This document shows positions 26,301-32,620 of a stretch of DNA of 64,000 nt, in pieces; the stretch's first letter is position 1; each line of letters begins with the position of its first letter. A model generated the notes under the pieces. The model saw nothing but the letters and a program-made list of their open reading frames with translations, ran no database searches and had not been told where the DNA came from. The position numbers and the translations under genes were made by a program. The stretch lies in assembly GCA_022702545.1 (NCBI GenBank), contig JAHRBC010000002.1, forward strand, positions 8,742,001-8,806,000. Reading direction: 5' to 3'. The DNA comes from Phycomyces nitens. Its lineage: Eukaryota > Mucoromycota > Mucoromycetes > Mucorales > Phycomycetaceae.

Positions 26301-27538
26301 AGCATAAATGGTCTTCTTTACCAAAGCTCTCTGGCTGATCTGACTGGAGAAGTATCATATCAATAGGTCTCTCTGGATCTTTCCAGAAAGACAATACTCC
26401 TGGAAGATGACTCATCGTGATAAATATTACCAAAGCATATACTGAATTATAAATCAGAAAACATATAAATATCAGTAGTTAGTTCTGTGTAGAAACATAA
26501 CCTTTTTCTTTGGAATAAACACCCTACACAAGTTCTCACGAATTCTTTCGTATCTTTCCAAGTTTATTTCTACCCACAACAATTGCCTTATTATTATTTA
26601 CCTCATCACTTCTCCATCCTGGGCGAACAGTACGGATGACACGTTTGGTACCACTTTCAGATGTCTCTATGTCAGATTCACCCTCGGACATTGCCTCCTT
26701 TATTATCATGTTGGCACAATCTTTGCCCATCATCTCATTGATTGTGTCCTCATTGTCAAGGTAAGCATTCAAGCGCCGAGAAAGGCTCTAAAATTCTCAG
26801 TTAATACTGCTTCTTTGATATTAAATATTTATTAGTTATTTAAAGTATATCTTACCTCGCCTGCACGGTTTGCCCTTCTTGAACGAGTGTTCACGGCAGC
26901 TTTCTCCGAAGAAGACTTCTTGTCTCTGGAACTTTGGCTCCTGAAGTTGGTGTGAAGATTCTTGTACAGATCGCTTCTCCTCATTCCCTTGCTCTCAAAC
27001 TTGGGCTCCAAGTAGTTGAGGATCCTAACAACTAACTCCTTGTTTGGACTTTGGTTGAAAGGAACGTTTGTATTCCACTTTGGCTTATTATTGTTTGCCA
27101 ACATCTCTGCAGCTATTCTCAACGAAAACTTTGGCTTCCACATAAATTTGCGAATTGCCGTCTGACACAGTATATGAGATAATGAATTGATAACATACTA
27201 TATAATTTGCTACTTACATAGACATCGTTGTTTGTCTGCTTGGTTGGCACAACTGGTAGAAGAGCAACAGGTGCAACAGGAATGGCAGGAGAGTTGACAA
27301 GAGCAGTGTTATGGGCACTACCCAATGCACCGATTGCTCTAATGGCTGAAGCATTACCAGCCACAACAACGTTGAGTTGAGCCTTTACAGACCCCACTTG
27401 CACTTCGACGTTTGTCATTTTGCCTTCCATCTCGGAAAGCTTTGCCATAATCTGTTCCATGTCAGGAGCAGGAGCAGGAGCAGGAGCAGGACCAGCAGGA
27501 GTGGGACGAGGAGCAATTGTTCTTCTTTGGTTAACCAT
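14381..27538 (-). CDS. E2 accessory protein, four exons, 324 aa, third intron filled by a 12-kb retrotransposon
   Basis: Exons on the minus strand: 27218-27538 (321 nt), 26856-27161 (306), 26602-26787 (186) and 14381-14542 (162, with TAA). The last three lengths are identical in E3 and E4. Exon 1 encodes a Pro/Ala-rich start and a predicted coiled coil (MEQIMAKLSEMEGKM). Exon 2 has NKPKWNTNVPFNQSPNKELV and a basic RSRRANRAGE. Exon 3 has GKDCAN, an acidic EGESDIETSES and RVIRTVRPGWRSDE. Exon 4 ends LPQWAFRNDV. No known domain recognised. Position, convergent with the transposase, suggests a DNA-binding or regulatory partner like the second protein of plant CACTA elements, but that is inference. 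Intron 3 would be 73 bp without the chromovirus; whether the enlarged intron is spliced is unknown. Confidence 0.75.
14601..15219 (+). repeat. Chromovirus LTR1
   Basis: It is 619 bp with TGTTG ... CAACA ends, a TATAAATA promoter motif at about 15102 and AATAAA at about 15142. Copies are at 20283-20901 and 25963-26581. Confidence 0.93.
15238..20109 (+). CDS. Chromovirus Gag-Pol polyprotein, copy 1, 1623 aa, intact
   Basis: This single ORF contains the whole life-cycle machinery. The Gag region (residues 1-about 395) ends in a zinc knuckle CRRCGENYHHGHVC. Protease has MIDTGSSRTFIN (about 485) and ILLGRDIL. In the reverse transcriptase, LDLSNAYHRFKV is followed by an active site FVDD (about 820) in place of the usual YxDD. 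RNase H has ATDASLYGA and TKRELYAVV. Integrase has the H-H-C-C zinc site (HSFGHFG ... CPEC, about 1160-1200) and catalytic D, D, E in AIDLCGEF (1224), QSDNGLEF (1282) and NGIAEASVK (1318). The C-terminal chromodomain (about 1504-1556, YEVEDI ... YLVKWAGY ... NTWQMAEDF) would direct integration to modified chromatin. Gag and Pol are fused without frameshift. The ATG lies only 18 nt after the LTR. Confidence 0.95.
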   Translation: MNSPADLFPAGLTTVPEEATLSPMSADELFSDLSAPVLCPDAAPGFGSVSGSGFPSVGREAATASSCVAALKAELGNHIEAFSAAHVANNEQAADDALRRIERTRLAIASLEKCSEMLASPGANTERAGRGGGLTLNRRDLPKFQLAASIIKPFPSEEVFESVGHFLRTFENVIESSSLDIEKVWMKFLPLCLPHTDDGWVETDLKKCNSWKSAKSCFNERHGSSLVSRRFTDQVFTMVMKNTESIGDYSKKFLRAVYNAGLNKDDPRIADRFLASLALSVQTLIKVTMARSPNGEAKREWTVEQITQIGRDILGDDNRLYAEATRLIPGAHGQPEKKYEDHPRKKPHHHTSKITKHEKTFFCSHHGKNPTHESSKCFTLINRKNKASSLNSRNPCRRCGENYHHGHVCKSKNNEPILMVSQSPAKDKSEQTLKAIQDRIDEDMEEISFECKYLLDRIERRIKANDAFNLTTPIIIENQKLIGMIDTGSSRTFINLKCLNNNLQITKINASIGSFNFLSKNSSTKRLGKTDPLNFKYINGITFKHAPEVLEFNMGFNFDILLGRDILAKMNIGLINVAYDIEGEYVHSDNAKDYAAIYENLNIDKEKKFEPDNSPAGTAQQRAEFMSSIKEALEENKNIPVESYCPLSESIIRLPTKEGATAYRRQYPIPHALRPTLDKQVKEWLETGTIVKSKTNTSFNSPMLLVPKRNKAGEIVSHRVCLDVRLLNQILPPTFNYPIPKVQTIFQNLSGKKFFTTLDLSNAYHRFKVAPEDVHKLTFTHLDGQQYSFIKGCFGLKMLTSQFQHVMATLFDKIDCVQNFVDDCIVASETFEQHVKDVKLVIEKLSSAKLILNSEKCVWFQHSVRLLGFVVNETGTKVDKRKLTNVDKWPIPRTAKQIQQFMGLINYFRDYIPMISKVAEPISRLSHAKNVSDQWTDEQTQSFKALKDILHKDLILHYADMSREMYVATDASLYGAACLLFQRDEQGRDKYISFVSTSLSPSQRRWSTTKRELYAVVLALEKFRPFLWGRQFTIFTDHRALIYLHTQKIANPMMIGWIETLLDFDFKVVHIPGLLNKLPDLLSRLYPPEDSDKLVEDDGLRKIRTDNLQPKSRVIVRKKKYSKDRVLNVLATQLVENVSETSDYMSPPEEKRNGLLKEAHSFGHFGSQAIVNDLHSQGLHWTNIYEEAKEIIRSCPECQKHNISKRGYHPLTNVVAFQPFDHVAIDLCGEFPVSEDGHTYMLVLVDVCSKYVILRPLPNKNSTTIAKALIKIFGDYGFPKVMQSDNGLEFRNSLMSSLSKELGIDRRYSTAYHPQGNGIAEASVKIAENTVRKMMRANSNDWCHYLPIVQLCINRHIPQKTLSAPFSLMYARRVNVPDEYSDKGKHSLPKATMTIDELEKQIDHMENIIFPAINERVLRINEELKKKYDHKNILIDIPKGTHVMVRLPHRSNKLAPIYEGPYTVVRKNKGGSYELKDEQGELLHRNYTPSELKMVTIDESTIDNELYEVEDIRDHRGTAGQREYLVKWAGYGERANTWQMAEDFTDSTIVQKYWKKVRELERLENERAEDLINKSASSNKKTVHTAKLNGKSNNNDEHKKRTLPTTLSREERLHKRRAIKNQK
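20283..20901 (+). repeat. Chromovirus LTR2, shared by both bodies
   Basis: It is 619 bp and acts as 3' LTR of body 1 and 5' LTR of body 2. No target duplication lies beside it, as expected if the array arose by recombination rather than by two insertions. Confidence 0.92.
20919..25790 (+). CDS. Chromovirus Gag-Pol polyprotein, copy 2, 1623 aa, intact
   Basis: The protein is identical in length and, as far as I can compare, in sequence to copy 1, with the same FVDD active site, integrase triad and chromodomain. The leader is one T shorter (17 nt from LTR2 to ATG). The absence of coding differences indicates a very recent doubling or ongoing gene conversion. Confidence 0.95.
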   Translation: MNSPADLFPAGLTTVPEEATLSPMSADELFSDLSAPVLCPDAAPGFGSVSGSGFPSVGREAATASSCVAALKAELGNHIEAFSAAHVANNEQAADDALRRIERTRLAIASLEKCSEMLASPGANTERAGRGGGLTLNRRDLPKFQLAASIIKPFPSEEVFESVGHFLRTFENVIESSSLDIEKVWMKFLPLCLPHTDDGWVETDLKKCNSWKSAKSCFNERHGSSLVSRRFTDQVFTMVMKNTESIGDYSKKFLRAVYNAGLNKDDPRIADRFLASLALSVQTLIKVTMARSPNGEAKREWTVEQITQIGRDILGDDNRLYAEATRLIPGAHGQPEKKYEDHPRKKPHHHTSKITKHEKTFFCSHHGKNPTHESSKCFTLINRKNKASSLNSRNPCRRCGENYHHGHVCKSKNNEPILMVSQSPAKDKSEQTLKAIQDRIDEDMEEISFECKYLLDRIERRIKANDAFNLTTPIIIENQKLIGMIDTGSSRTFINLKCLNNNLQITKINASIGSFNFLSKNSSTKRLGKTDPLNFKYINGITFKHAPEVLEFNMGFNFDILLGRDILAKMNIGLINVAYDIEGEYVHSDNAKDYAAIYENLNIDKEKKFEPDNSPAGTAQQRAEFMSSIKEALEENKNIPVESYCPLSESIIRLPTKEGATAYRRQYPIPHALRPTLDKQVKEWLETGTIVKSKTNTSFNSPMLLVPKRNKAGEIVSHRVCLDVRLLNQILPPTFNYPIPKVQTIFQNLSGKKFFTTLDLSNAYHRFKVAPEDVHKLTFTHLDGQQYSFIKGCFGLKMLTSQFQHVMATLFDKIDCVQNFVDDCIVASETFEQHVKDVKLVIEKLSSAKLILNSEKCVWFQHSVRLLGFVVNETGTKVDKRKLTNVDKWPIPRTAKQIQQFMGLINYFRDYIPMISKVAEPISRLSHAKNVSDQWTDEQTQSFKALKDILHKDLILHYADMSREMYVATDASLYGAACLLFQRDEQGRDKYISFVSTSLSPSQRRWSTTKRELYAVVLALEKFRPFLWGRQFTIFTDHRALIYLHTQKIANPMMIGWIETLLDFDFKVVHIPGLLNKLPDLLSRLYPPEDSDKLVEDDGLRKIRTDNLQPKSRVIVRKKKYSKDRVLNVLATQLVENVSETSDYMSPPEEKRNGLLKEAHSFGHFGSQAIVNDLHSQGLHWTNIYEEAKEIIRSCPECQKHNISKRGYHPLTNVVAFQPFDHVAIDLCGEFPVSEDGHTYMLVLVDVCSKYVILRPLPNKNSTTIAKALIKIFGDYGFPKVMQSDNGLEFRNSLMSSLSKELGIDRRYSTAYHPQGNGIAEASVKIAENTVRKMMRANSNDWCHYLPIVQLCINRHIPQKTLSAPFSLMYARRVNVPDEYSDKGKHSLPKATMTIDELEKQIDHMENIIFPAINERVLRINEELKKKYDHKNILIDIPKGTHVMVRLPHRSNKLAPIYEGPYTVVRKNKGGSYELKDEQGELLHRNYTPSELKMVTIDESTIDNELYEVEDIRDHRGTAGQREYLVKWAGYGERANTWQMAEDFTDSTIVQKYWKKVRELERLENERAEDLINKSASSNKKTVHTAKLNGKSNNNDEHKKRTLPTTLSREERLHKRRAIKNQK
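25963..26581 (+). repeat. Chromovirus LTR3
   Basis: It is 619 bp, ending CAACA directly before the duplicated target ATTGC, beyond which the accessory-gene intron of E2 resumes (exon 3 ends at 26602). Confidence 0.93.
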
Positions 27539-27763
27539 TTTCTAGAATATGGTAAAGTATATTTCGATTATAATTATTAGTTTTTGTTCAATTGAAATAA
27601 AAATAAATACCATATACATACAAAAACTGTTTGGGTGAGTGAGTGAGTAAGTGTGTGTGTGTGTGTGTGTAAAGGTAAGAGAGGTTGAATATCAAAAAGG
27701 TCATTATATATAGGCATTTTGAATGACTATAAAGATGTTCCTCTATTGTCTTGAAGCACTGAG
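27539..27763. promoter_or_regulatory. E2 bidirectional promoter between accessory gene and micro-exon gene
   Basis: A minus-strand TATA-like motif (complement of 27704-27712, CTATATATA) faces the accessory gene. A plus-strand TATAAAG at 27728-27734 faces the micro-exon gene. A GT dinucleotide run (about 27653-27670) lies in the accessory leader. The same arrangement, with the CA/GT run, is conserved around E4 (44085-44120 joined to 50938-51145). Start sites are inferred. Confidence 0.6.
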
Positions 27764-27971
27764 ATGCAAATCGGCCTTGATATTGTTTTTGGGCTCAATC
27801 CATCATGCTTTCCGCAGCATGCTTCAAAGGTGAAAATTTTTTCAGACTCTCTCCTTTTTTTTTTGGTTCCCTTTATTTTTCCTTTTCCTTGCTTTTTTGA
27901 TATTGGCGCCTTTCTCTGGTAAGACATTTTTTATACCTCTTTATACACACAAATTAATCTCTTTTTCATAG

Positions 27972-28642
27972 ATGTGCGCTCCCATTGCAACTCATCCTTT
28001 CCACAATGGCCATCTAGACAAATACTCACTGGCCGCATTCACTGGTATCATCATCTTGATAAAAATTATTTTCACTTTCTCTCTTAGATTGGCCAAACAA
28101 CTTATGTAAGGATGTCATCGGCACCAGGTAAAAAATTTTCTTTCAATCATACTTGTTCCCTCTCTGACTCTATTCCATTGTAGACTGCCCTTTCTATTCA
28201 TGCCATCGGCCTCCTCCATCATTCGTGATTGTAATCATAAAGGTAATATTCTTTATAAATCTCTTTTGCTTATCCAAAATATTATTCAGACTATTTATTA
28301 ATAATTATTATTATGTGCTTTATAGACTCACTTGGTCTTCCTTTGCACACCATACCCCCTACTTTGATAACCCATTCGGCTCCTGGTATGTAAATTAAAT
28401 ATATCATCACTCTGTTCACCTATATTAATTTTTATTCCCTTTTTTATAGTAAAACCCGCCACACAGCCCATCCAGCCTTAAAATTCAAGTCCCCTTTGCG
28501 CACTCTTGCCCATCTCTTGCAATGTAAGTATCTTTTGACACACAAAAATTTTCTCTTTGTACCCCATATCAATAACACTTCTTTATCTTTTACAGAACAC
28601 TCCCGCAGCCCAAAAAATCACTGGATATTCATATTTTTGCAG
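27972..28642 (+). CDS. E2 micro-exon gene, small Pro/Ser-rich protein of unknown function
   Basis: Exons: 27972-28044 (73 nt, starts ATG), 28088-28127 (40), 28184-28242 (59), 28326-28385 (60), 28450-28523 (74) and 28596-28642 (47), with introns of 43-83 nt that all begin GT and end AG. The spliced frame is open across four introns and ends at a TAA (28479-28481) in the fifth exon, giving about 87 aa. Motifs: CAPIATHPFHNGH, MPSASSII, KPATQPIQP. In E4 the same frame continues because the TAA is TAC there. A longer 5' exon (27764-27918) probably precedes it, but its ATG frame ends at the splice. No family recognised. The gene is divergent from the accessory gene and ends about 550 bp before the element terminus. 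Confidence 0.65.
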
Positions 28643-29189
28643 GTATTTTTTATGTAGAAAAATATTCCATCCAAATAGCAGCAGGCAACCGGGTAGAAAC
28701 GGCTAGGCCATAGGAATAGGCGTAATAGTAGACCCTAAACCTAGAAACATTCTATTCTTTCTAATAAAAATAAAAACGTAAAACATTACCAATCAATTAT
28801 AAACGGGAAATCAAATAATGGGTGATATATTATTGGTCAAGAAGAATAAAGAAGATTAAATACTACACTATGAGGATGAAAAAAGTGTAGTAAAGATGTA
28901 AAATACTACAGTGTTATTCTCTCAAAATAGATTCTTTCAAAACGGAACCGCACATTTAAATGCTTAATCCCCCCATAACCTAATTAGATATACCCGCCGA
29001 AAGTGCTACTGGACCTCAGCTGCAGCACCTCTTTCAATAATTATGCTAGCAATTATCACGACATACTGCTAGCAGCTAAGACCAGGTTGTTCTCAAGCGG
29101 AATTATATGTAGAGTCTATCATAATTCAGGTAATTACACTATTGTTTACTTATCTTTCCACACTGGTAATCAAGCCCGTTTTTCCAGTG
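28643..29189. other. E2 right subterminal region
   Basis: It is AT-rich with no gene seen. It contains motif copies of ACACTGG/CCAGT near the end and a block (CCGAAAGTGCTA ... ACCTCAGCTGCAGCAC) also recognisable, more diverged, at the matching end of E4 (about 42790-42830). This is likely the transposase-binding subterminal region. Confidence 0.5.
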
Positions 29190-31439
29190 TATTCTTCCCT
29201 CTCCCGATAAAGTCAAAGCTGTGCAGAACTGGATTGCTCCTACAAATGTCCAAGAAGTTCGCCAGTTTATCGGTTTGGCCCAACACTATTGTCGGTTTAT
29301 CCCTGGATTTGCTGGTATTGCTGCCCCGCTGACGGACCTCACCCGTGGTGTTGGTCCTAAACGACGACCTATTGTGTGGACTGATGAATGTCAAGCAAGT
29401 TTCGAGCTCCTCAAGGAAAAGCTCACAAGTGCTCCAGTCCTCCTTGCTCCAGACATGGATAAGCCTTTCCGAGTAGAAACTGATGCTTCAGATTTTGGTG
29501 TTGGTGCAGTGTTACTGCAACAGGATGAAACTGGTACCTGGAAACCGCTAGCCTTTGAATCCAAGAAGCTGTCCAAAGCTGAACGGTCATACCCGGCACA
29601 AGAACGTGAGCTCCTTGGTATACTCCATGCACTTCGTAGCTGGCGCTGTCTGATAGAAGGAAAGCCCTTTACTGTGTTTACAGATCACTTGCCTTTAAAG
29701 TACTTCCGAAGCCAAGTGAAGCCGACTCCCGCCTTGTCCGTTGGATCTCAGAACTGGAACTCTATGACCCCACAATCGAGTACAAACCGGGTAAAGATAA
29801 CAATGTACCTGATGTCCTGTCCCGTATTGGTGGTCCCGAGAGTGAGGACATGGCTCCAGAGTCAATGGAACCCGATTACTTGTATGTATCCCAGATACCC
29901 GATGAATCCGACTGGCCGAAGCTGTACACACATCCAGAGGAAGAATGGCCTGAGGATTACAAGGAACTGCTGCAAAGACAAAGATCTCGTTTTGTGATAC
30001 ACGACCAAAAAGTATTCCGGCATGTTAAGTTTGGTGATGGCTTCCGAGAAATCCGCTATGCGTTGTTTGCCCGCCGAGCCAATCTTGTTGATAACTTCCA
30101 TAAGGGTTTTGGCCATGCTGGTGAAACAACGGTGTATTATCTGATAAAGAAACGTTGGTGGTGGCCAGGGATGCGCACGGATATTCAAGACTGGCTTGCA
30201 AAGTGCCCTCAGTGTCAGTTAGCCTCGAATGCTGAATGAAACATCCACCATGCACCAATGAAGCCGTTGGATGTGCCCCCTGCCTTTTCACGCTGGCATC
30301 TTGACTTCATTGGAGAGTTACCAACCACCATCAAGGGAAATCGCTGGATATTAGTTGCTGTGGACTATGCCACGAACTGGCCTATTGCCCGTGCTGTGCC
30401 CGATGCCACTGGAGAAGCTATTGCGAAGTTCCTGTATGAAGAGATCGTCATGCGTTTTGGTTGCCCAGATGAGATACTCACGGATCGTGGAGCGAACTTT
30501 ATGTCCAAGATTCTCCTCCACTACACTGATCAGATTAAGGTACATCACAAGTTCACATCGGCCTTCCACCCAAGAACCAATGGTAAATGTGAGCGCCTGA
30601 ATGGAATTCTCAAGCAAATGTTGCGAAAGTATGTTCACGGTGCCATTCATCGTTGGGATGAATATTTGGACACTGCTCTCTTGGCCTGTCGCATTCGCAA
30701 ACATCATACTACTGGTTTCAGCCCCTTCTTCCTCACGTATGGTTGTGAACCGCGCCTTCCTGGTGATCCTCTCCGACCCTTTATGAGTGGCGATCTACCA
30801 GATGATCCTCAAGTCCTTGCCAATGATGCCCTGACCTACTTACGTAACCTGCGTAAAGCCCGCGAAGAAGCTGAGTCTTGTGTCCGAACCAACAGCCTAC
30901 AAGACAAAGAGCGTTGGGATGCCGTTATGAAGCCTCACTCGTTTGCAATCGGCGCCCATGTCCTCATGTGCCACGAGAACAAGTTTGGGCTAGAATACAA
31001 TTGGATGGGTCCCTATGTGGTCATTGACAAGAACCCGGATACCGATGTATACAAGCTGACAACTGTTGAAGGTATCCCTTACACTTCATGGGTTCATGCA
31101 GATCGATTGAAACTGGCCAAGGTCGATGTGGTCTCCCAGACTTGGTTCCATCCTACTGCTTCCCGTGCTCAGACCCGTCGAGATTTACTTGCTGCTGCCT
31201 CTTCCCCCTTGGATGTCTCGGTCATTGATGATTCCTTAGTTGCTCGGGGACAATCAACAGTTTGGGGAGGGGATGATGTTGTGCCTGAATTAATGTCAGC
31301 CAATCAGGATGACAATTACACAGAGTTCTCTTTTGAGAACGACGACCAAATTGATTCCCTTTTGCTCTCTGAAGACCTAGAAGACATTAGTTATAACAAA
31401 AGTAGATTAGAAACCGAAACAGACATTTATGATGGCTGA
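29190..31439 (+). pseudogene. Pol of outer Ty3, 3' part (RT end, RNase H, integrase, LTR-encoded tail)
   Basis: It resumes in frame with 10921: RT thumb and RNase H (FIGLAQHYCRFI, ETDASDFGVGAVL, ERSYPAQERELLGI, FTDHLPLKY). A one-base loss at about 29728 shifts the frame. The integrase zinc region (NFHKGFGHAGETTVYYL ... CPQCQ) follows, interrupted by TGA at 30237-30239 where CGA (Arg) is expected. The integrase core is next: LDFIGELP, LTDRGANFMS and FHPRTNGKCERLNG. The ORF ends at 31439, 163 bp inside the 3' LTR, so about 54 residues are encoded by LTR sequence. Confidence 0.88.
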
Positions 31440-31603
31440 GTGGGTTTAGAAAAGATATAAAAGAGGACAATATTTCATTGAATAAAAAGTATCTATCTTC
31501 TATCCTCTTTTTACTCTTTTATCCTCGTTTACGATTCCCAGTGGGTTTGACCAATATTGGCTGTGTTGTAGCATTGGAAGAACAACCCAGATCCAAAACG
31601 ACA
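31277..31603 (+). repeat. 3' LTR of outer Ty3
   Basis: It is 327 bp, TGTTGTGCC ... AACGACA, preceded by a polypurine tract. It ends 42 bp before the 3' end of the tRNA-Val gene, so the element lies downstream of the tRNA. Confidence 0.88.
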
Positions 31604-31631
31604 AAACGACAAGACCATCCAGATCAAGAAC

Positions 31632-31645
31632 AACAAAAAATAAAA
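31632..31645 (-). terminator. RNA polymerase III terminator of tRNA-Val
   Basis: On the minus strand the base after the discriminator is followed by TTTTATTTTTTG; the T4 and T6 runs are the usual Pol III stop. Confidence 0.7.
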
Positions 31646-31719
31646 TGATTTCTGCCAGACTTGAACTGGCGACCGTCTGTGTGTTAGACAGACGTGATAA
31701 CCAACTACACCAAGAAACC
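31646..31719 (-). tRNA. tRNA-Val (anticodon AAC)
   Basis: The 74-nt minus-strand cloverleaf folds by eye. Acceptor arm GGTTTCT pairs with AGAAATC, with discriminator A. Anticodon stem TCTGT/ACAGA encloses loop CTAACAC, anticodon AAC. T arm is GCCAG-TTCAAGT-CTGGC. Internal promoter boxes are present (A box TTGGTGTAGTTGG; B box within AGTTCAAGTCT). No intron. It decodes valine codons (GTT, and GTC/GTA if A34 is modified to inosine). This is the only host gene seen in the window and acts as an insertion magnet: LTRs lie 10 bp upstream and about 40 bp downstream. Confidence 0.93.
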
Positions 31720-31728
31720 ACACACTTC

Positions 31729-32616
31729 TGACACAAGTGTTGTAGAATGTTCCAGCAACGACCACCAACCCTCAATTTACTAGTGACTTTGAAGTTTTTA
31801 CCTTGGGACAGTCGAAGACGTCACCTTCCCTTGGGACATGCAAGGCATGATCCGATCTCTTGGAATCATTTGTCTACGTCAACAGCCCCGTTGAGTTCTA
31901 AATGTTTTCCCCTTTCTTTTCCTTTGATTTATATTTCCTTTTTTGTTTGCTTCCCACTGCATTGCACTTGTTCCTTTCGCACTTCTTGATATTACTCCTT
32001 TTGTATACTTCCCGATAGTGCATTTCTCTCTTGATGTTTAGTTTCCTTTTTGTTTTCCTTTCGATTATTTCCTTTTGTGATTATGCCCGAAGAACTGTAC
32101 ACTCTTCTCGATAATCATCATTCAGCATAAGTTATATCTAGACTGTCACTACGTGCACAGTTGTCAATTAGTATAAAAGAGCTCCATTTTTTATTCAATA
32201 AAAGACATTCAGTTTTCTCTCTATTTCTTTTGAACATCGTCCCTGAACTTGAGCTATTGTCCTGCGGGAAATACTAAGTTGCACACTGTTAGGATCTACA
32301 AGTACTGTCTCATCGTTTGTCTGTTGTCTGTTGTCTGTTTGTTCGTTTGTCCGTTTGTCCGTTTGTCCGTTTGTCCGTTTGTCCGTTTGTCCGTTTGTCC
32401 GTTTGTCCGTTTGTCCGTTTGTCCGTTTGTCCGTTGTCCGTTTACCTGTCCGTTTGCCTGTCCGTTTGCCTGTTTACTGTCTTTATCTATTTCAAGTCCC
32501 GTCTGATTGTCAAATTCTTCTTGTTGGATTGTCCTGAGCGAAATCACAAGAATACAATATATATTATTTATATATTCTGACCTGTTGCACCACACACCAT
32601 AACTCAACACGCGTCA
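31729..32616 (+). repeat. Solo LTR-a, directly upstream of tRNA-Val
   Basis: It is 888 bp, TGACACAAGTGTTG ... CACGCGTCA. CTTC flanks it on both sides (31725-31728, 32617-32620), a 4-bp target duplication. Its first base is 10 bp from the mature tRNA 5' end. It contains TATAAAAGAG, AATAAA and a GTTTGTCC tandem repeat. Being nearest the tRNA it is the last-inserted member of the stack, if insertions always enter the same site. Confidence 0.75.
32310..32476 (+). repeat. Octamer tandem repeat (GTTTGTCC)n
   Basis: About twelve perfect or near-perfect units at 32341-32440, flanked by TTGTCTG variants on the left and CTGTCCGTTTGC variants on the right. It lies within the transcribed part of LTR-a, downstream of its AATAAA. 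It is a simple repeat, not CRISPR: there are no spacers. Confidence 0.9.
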
Positions 32617-32620
32617 CTTC

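Larger units (their letters stand above)
14601..26581 (+). mobile_element. Tandem chromovirus: LTR-body-LTR-body-LTR
   Basis: Three 619-bp LTRs (14601-15219, 20283-20901, 25963-26581) flank two bodies (15220-20282 and 20902-25962). A single 5-bp target duplication ATTGC (14596-14600 and 26582-26586) encloses the whole array, so it behaves as one insertion with a shared middle LTR. The bodies encode identical 1623-aa proteins and differ only by one T in a leader run and one A in a 3' run. LTR3 differs from LTR1 by one base that I noticed, near 26311. The polypurine tract GGTGGAGGATAA precedes LTR2 and LTR3. Confidence 0.93.
10922..29189 (+). mobile_element. E2: complete CACTA-like element, 18.3 kb including a nested tandem chromovirus
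   Basis: The left end is CACTGGAAAAATGGG at 10922 and the right end GTTTTTCCAGTG finishes at 29189. The flanks GG-TAT and TAT-TC give a 3-bp target duplication (10919-10921, 29190-29192), typical of the CMC superfamily. Gene order: transposase (+, 11164-14251), accessory gene (-, 14381-27538, with the chromovirus in its third intron), shared promoter, micro-exon gene (+, 27972-28642), then 547 bp of AT-rich subterminal DNA with no gene seen. Without the chromovirus the element is about 6.3 kb, close to E3 (6.8 kb). Confidence 0.92.
8028..31603 (+). mobile_element. Outer Ty3-type LTR retrotransposon, interrupted by E2
   Basis: LTRs of 327 bp at 8028-8354 and 31277-31603 enclose gag and pol. 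The target duplication is AAAC (8024-8027 and 31604-31607). A candidate primer-binding site TTGGTAGCTGAAGC starts 1 base after the 5' LTR, and a polypurine tract (GGGGAGGGGATGA) directly precedes the 3' LTR. The LTRs differ at about three positions that I can see, two of them CG versus TG or CA. The coding part is dead: E2 sits in the reverse transcriptase and there are at least two frameshifts and two TGA stops. Without E2 (10922-29189) and one TAT, the element is about 5.3 kb. Confidence 0.9.

Noticed and set aside
32310..32476. CRISPR-like regular repeat
   Set aside because: Octamers follow each other directly with no spacers, in a eukaryotic LTR.
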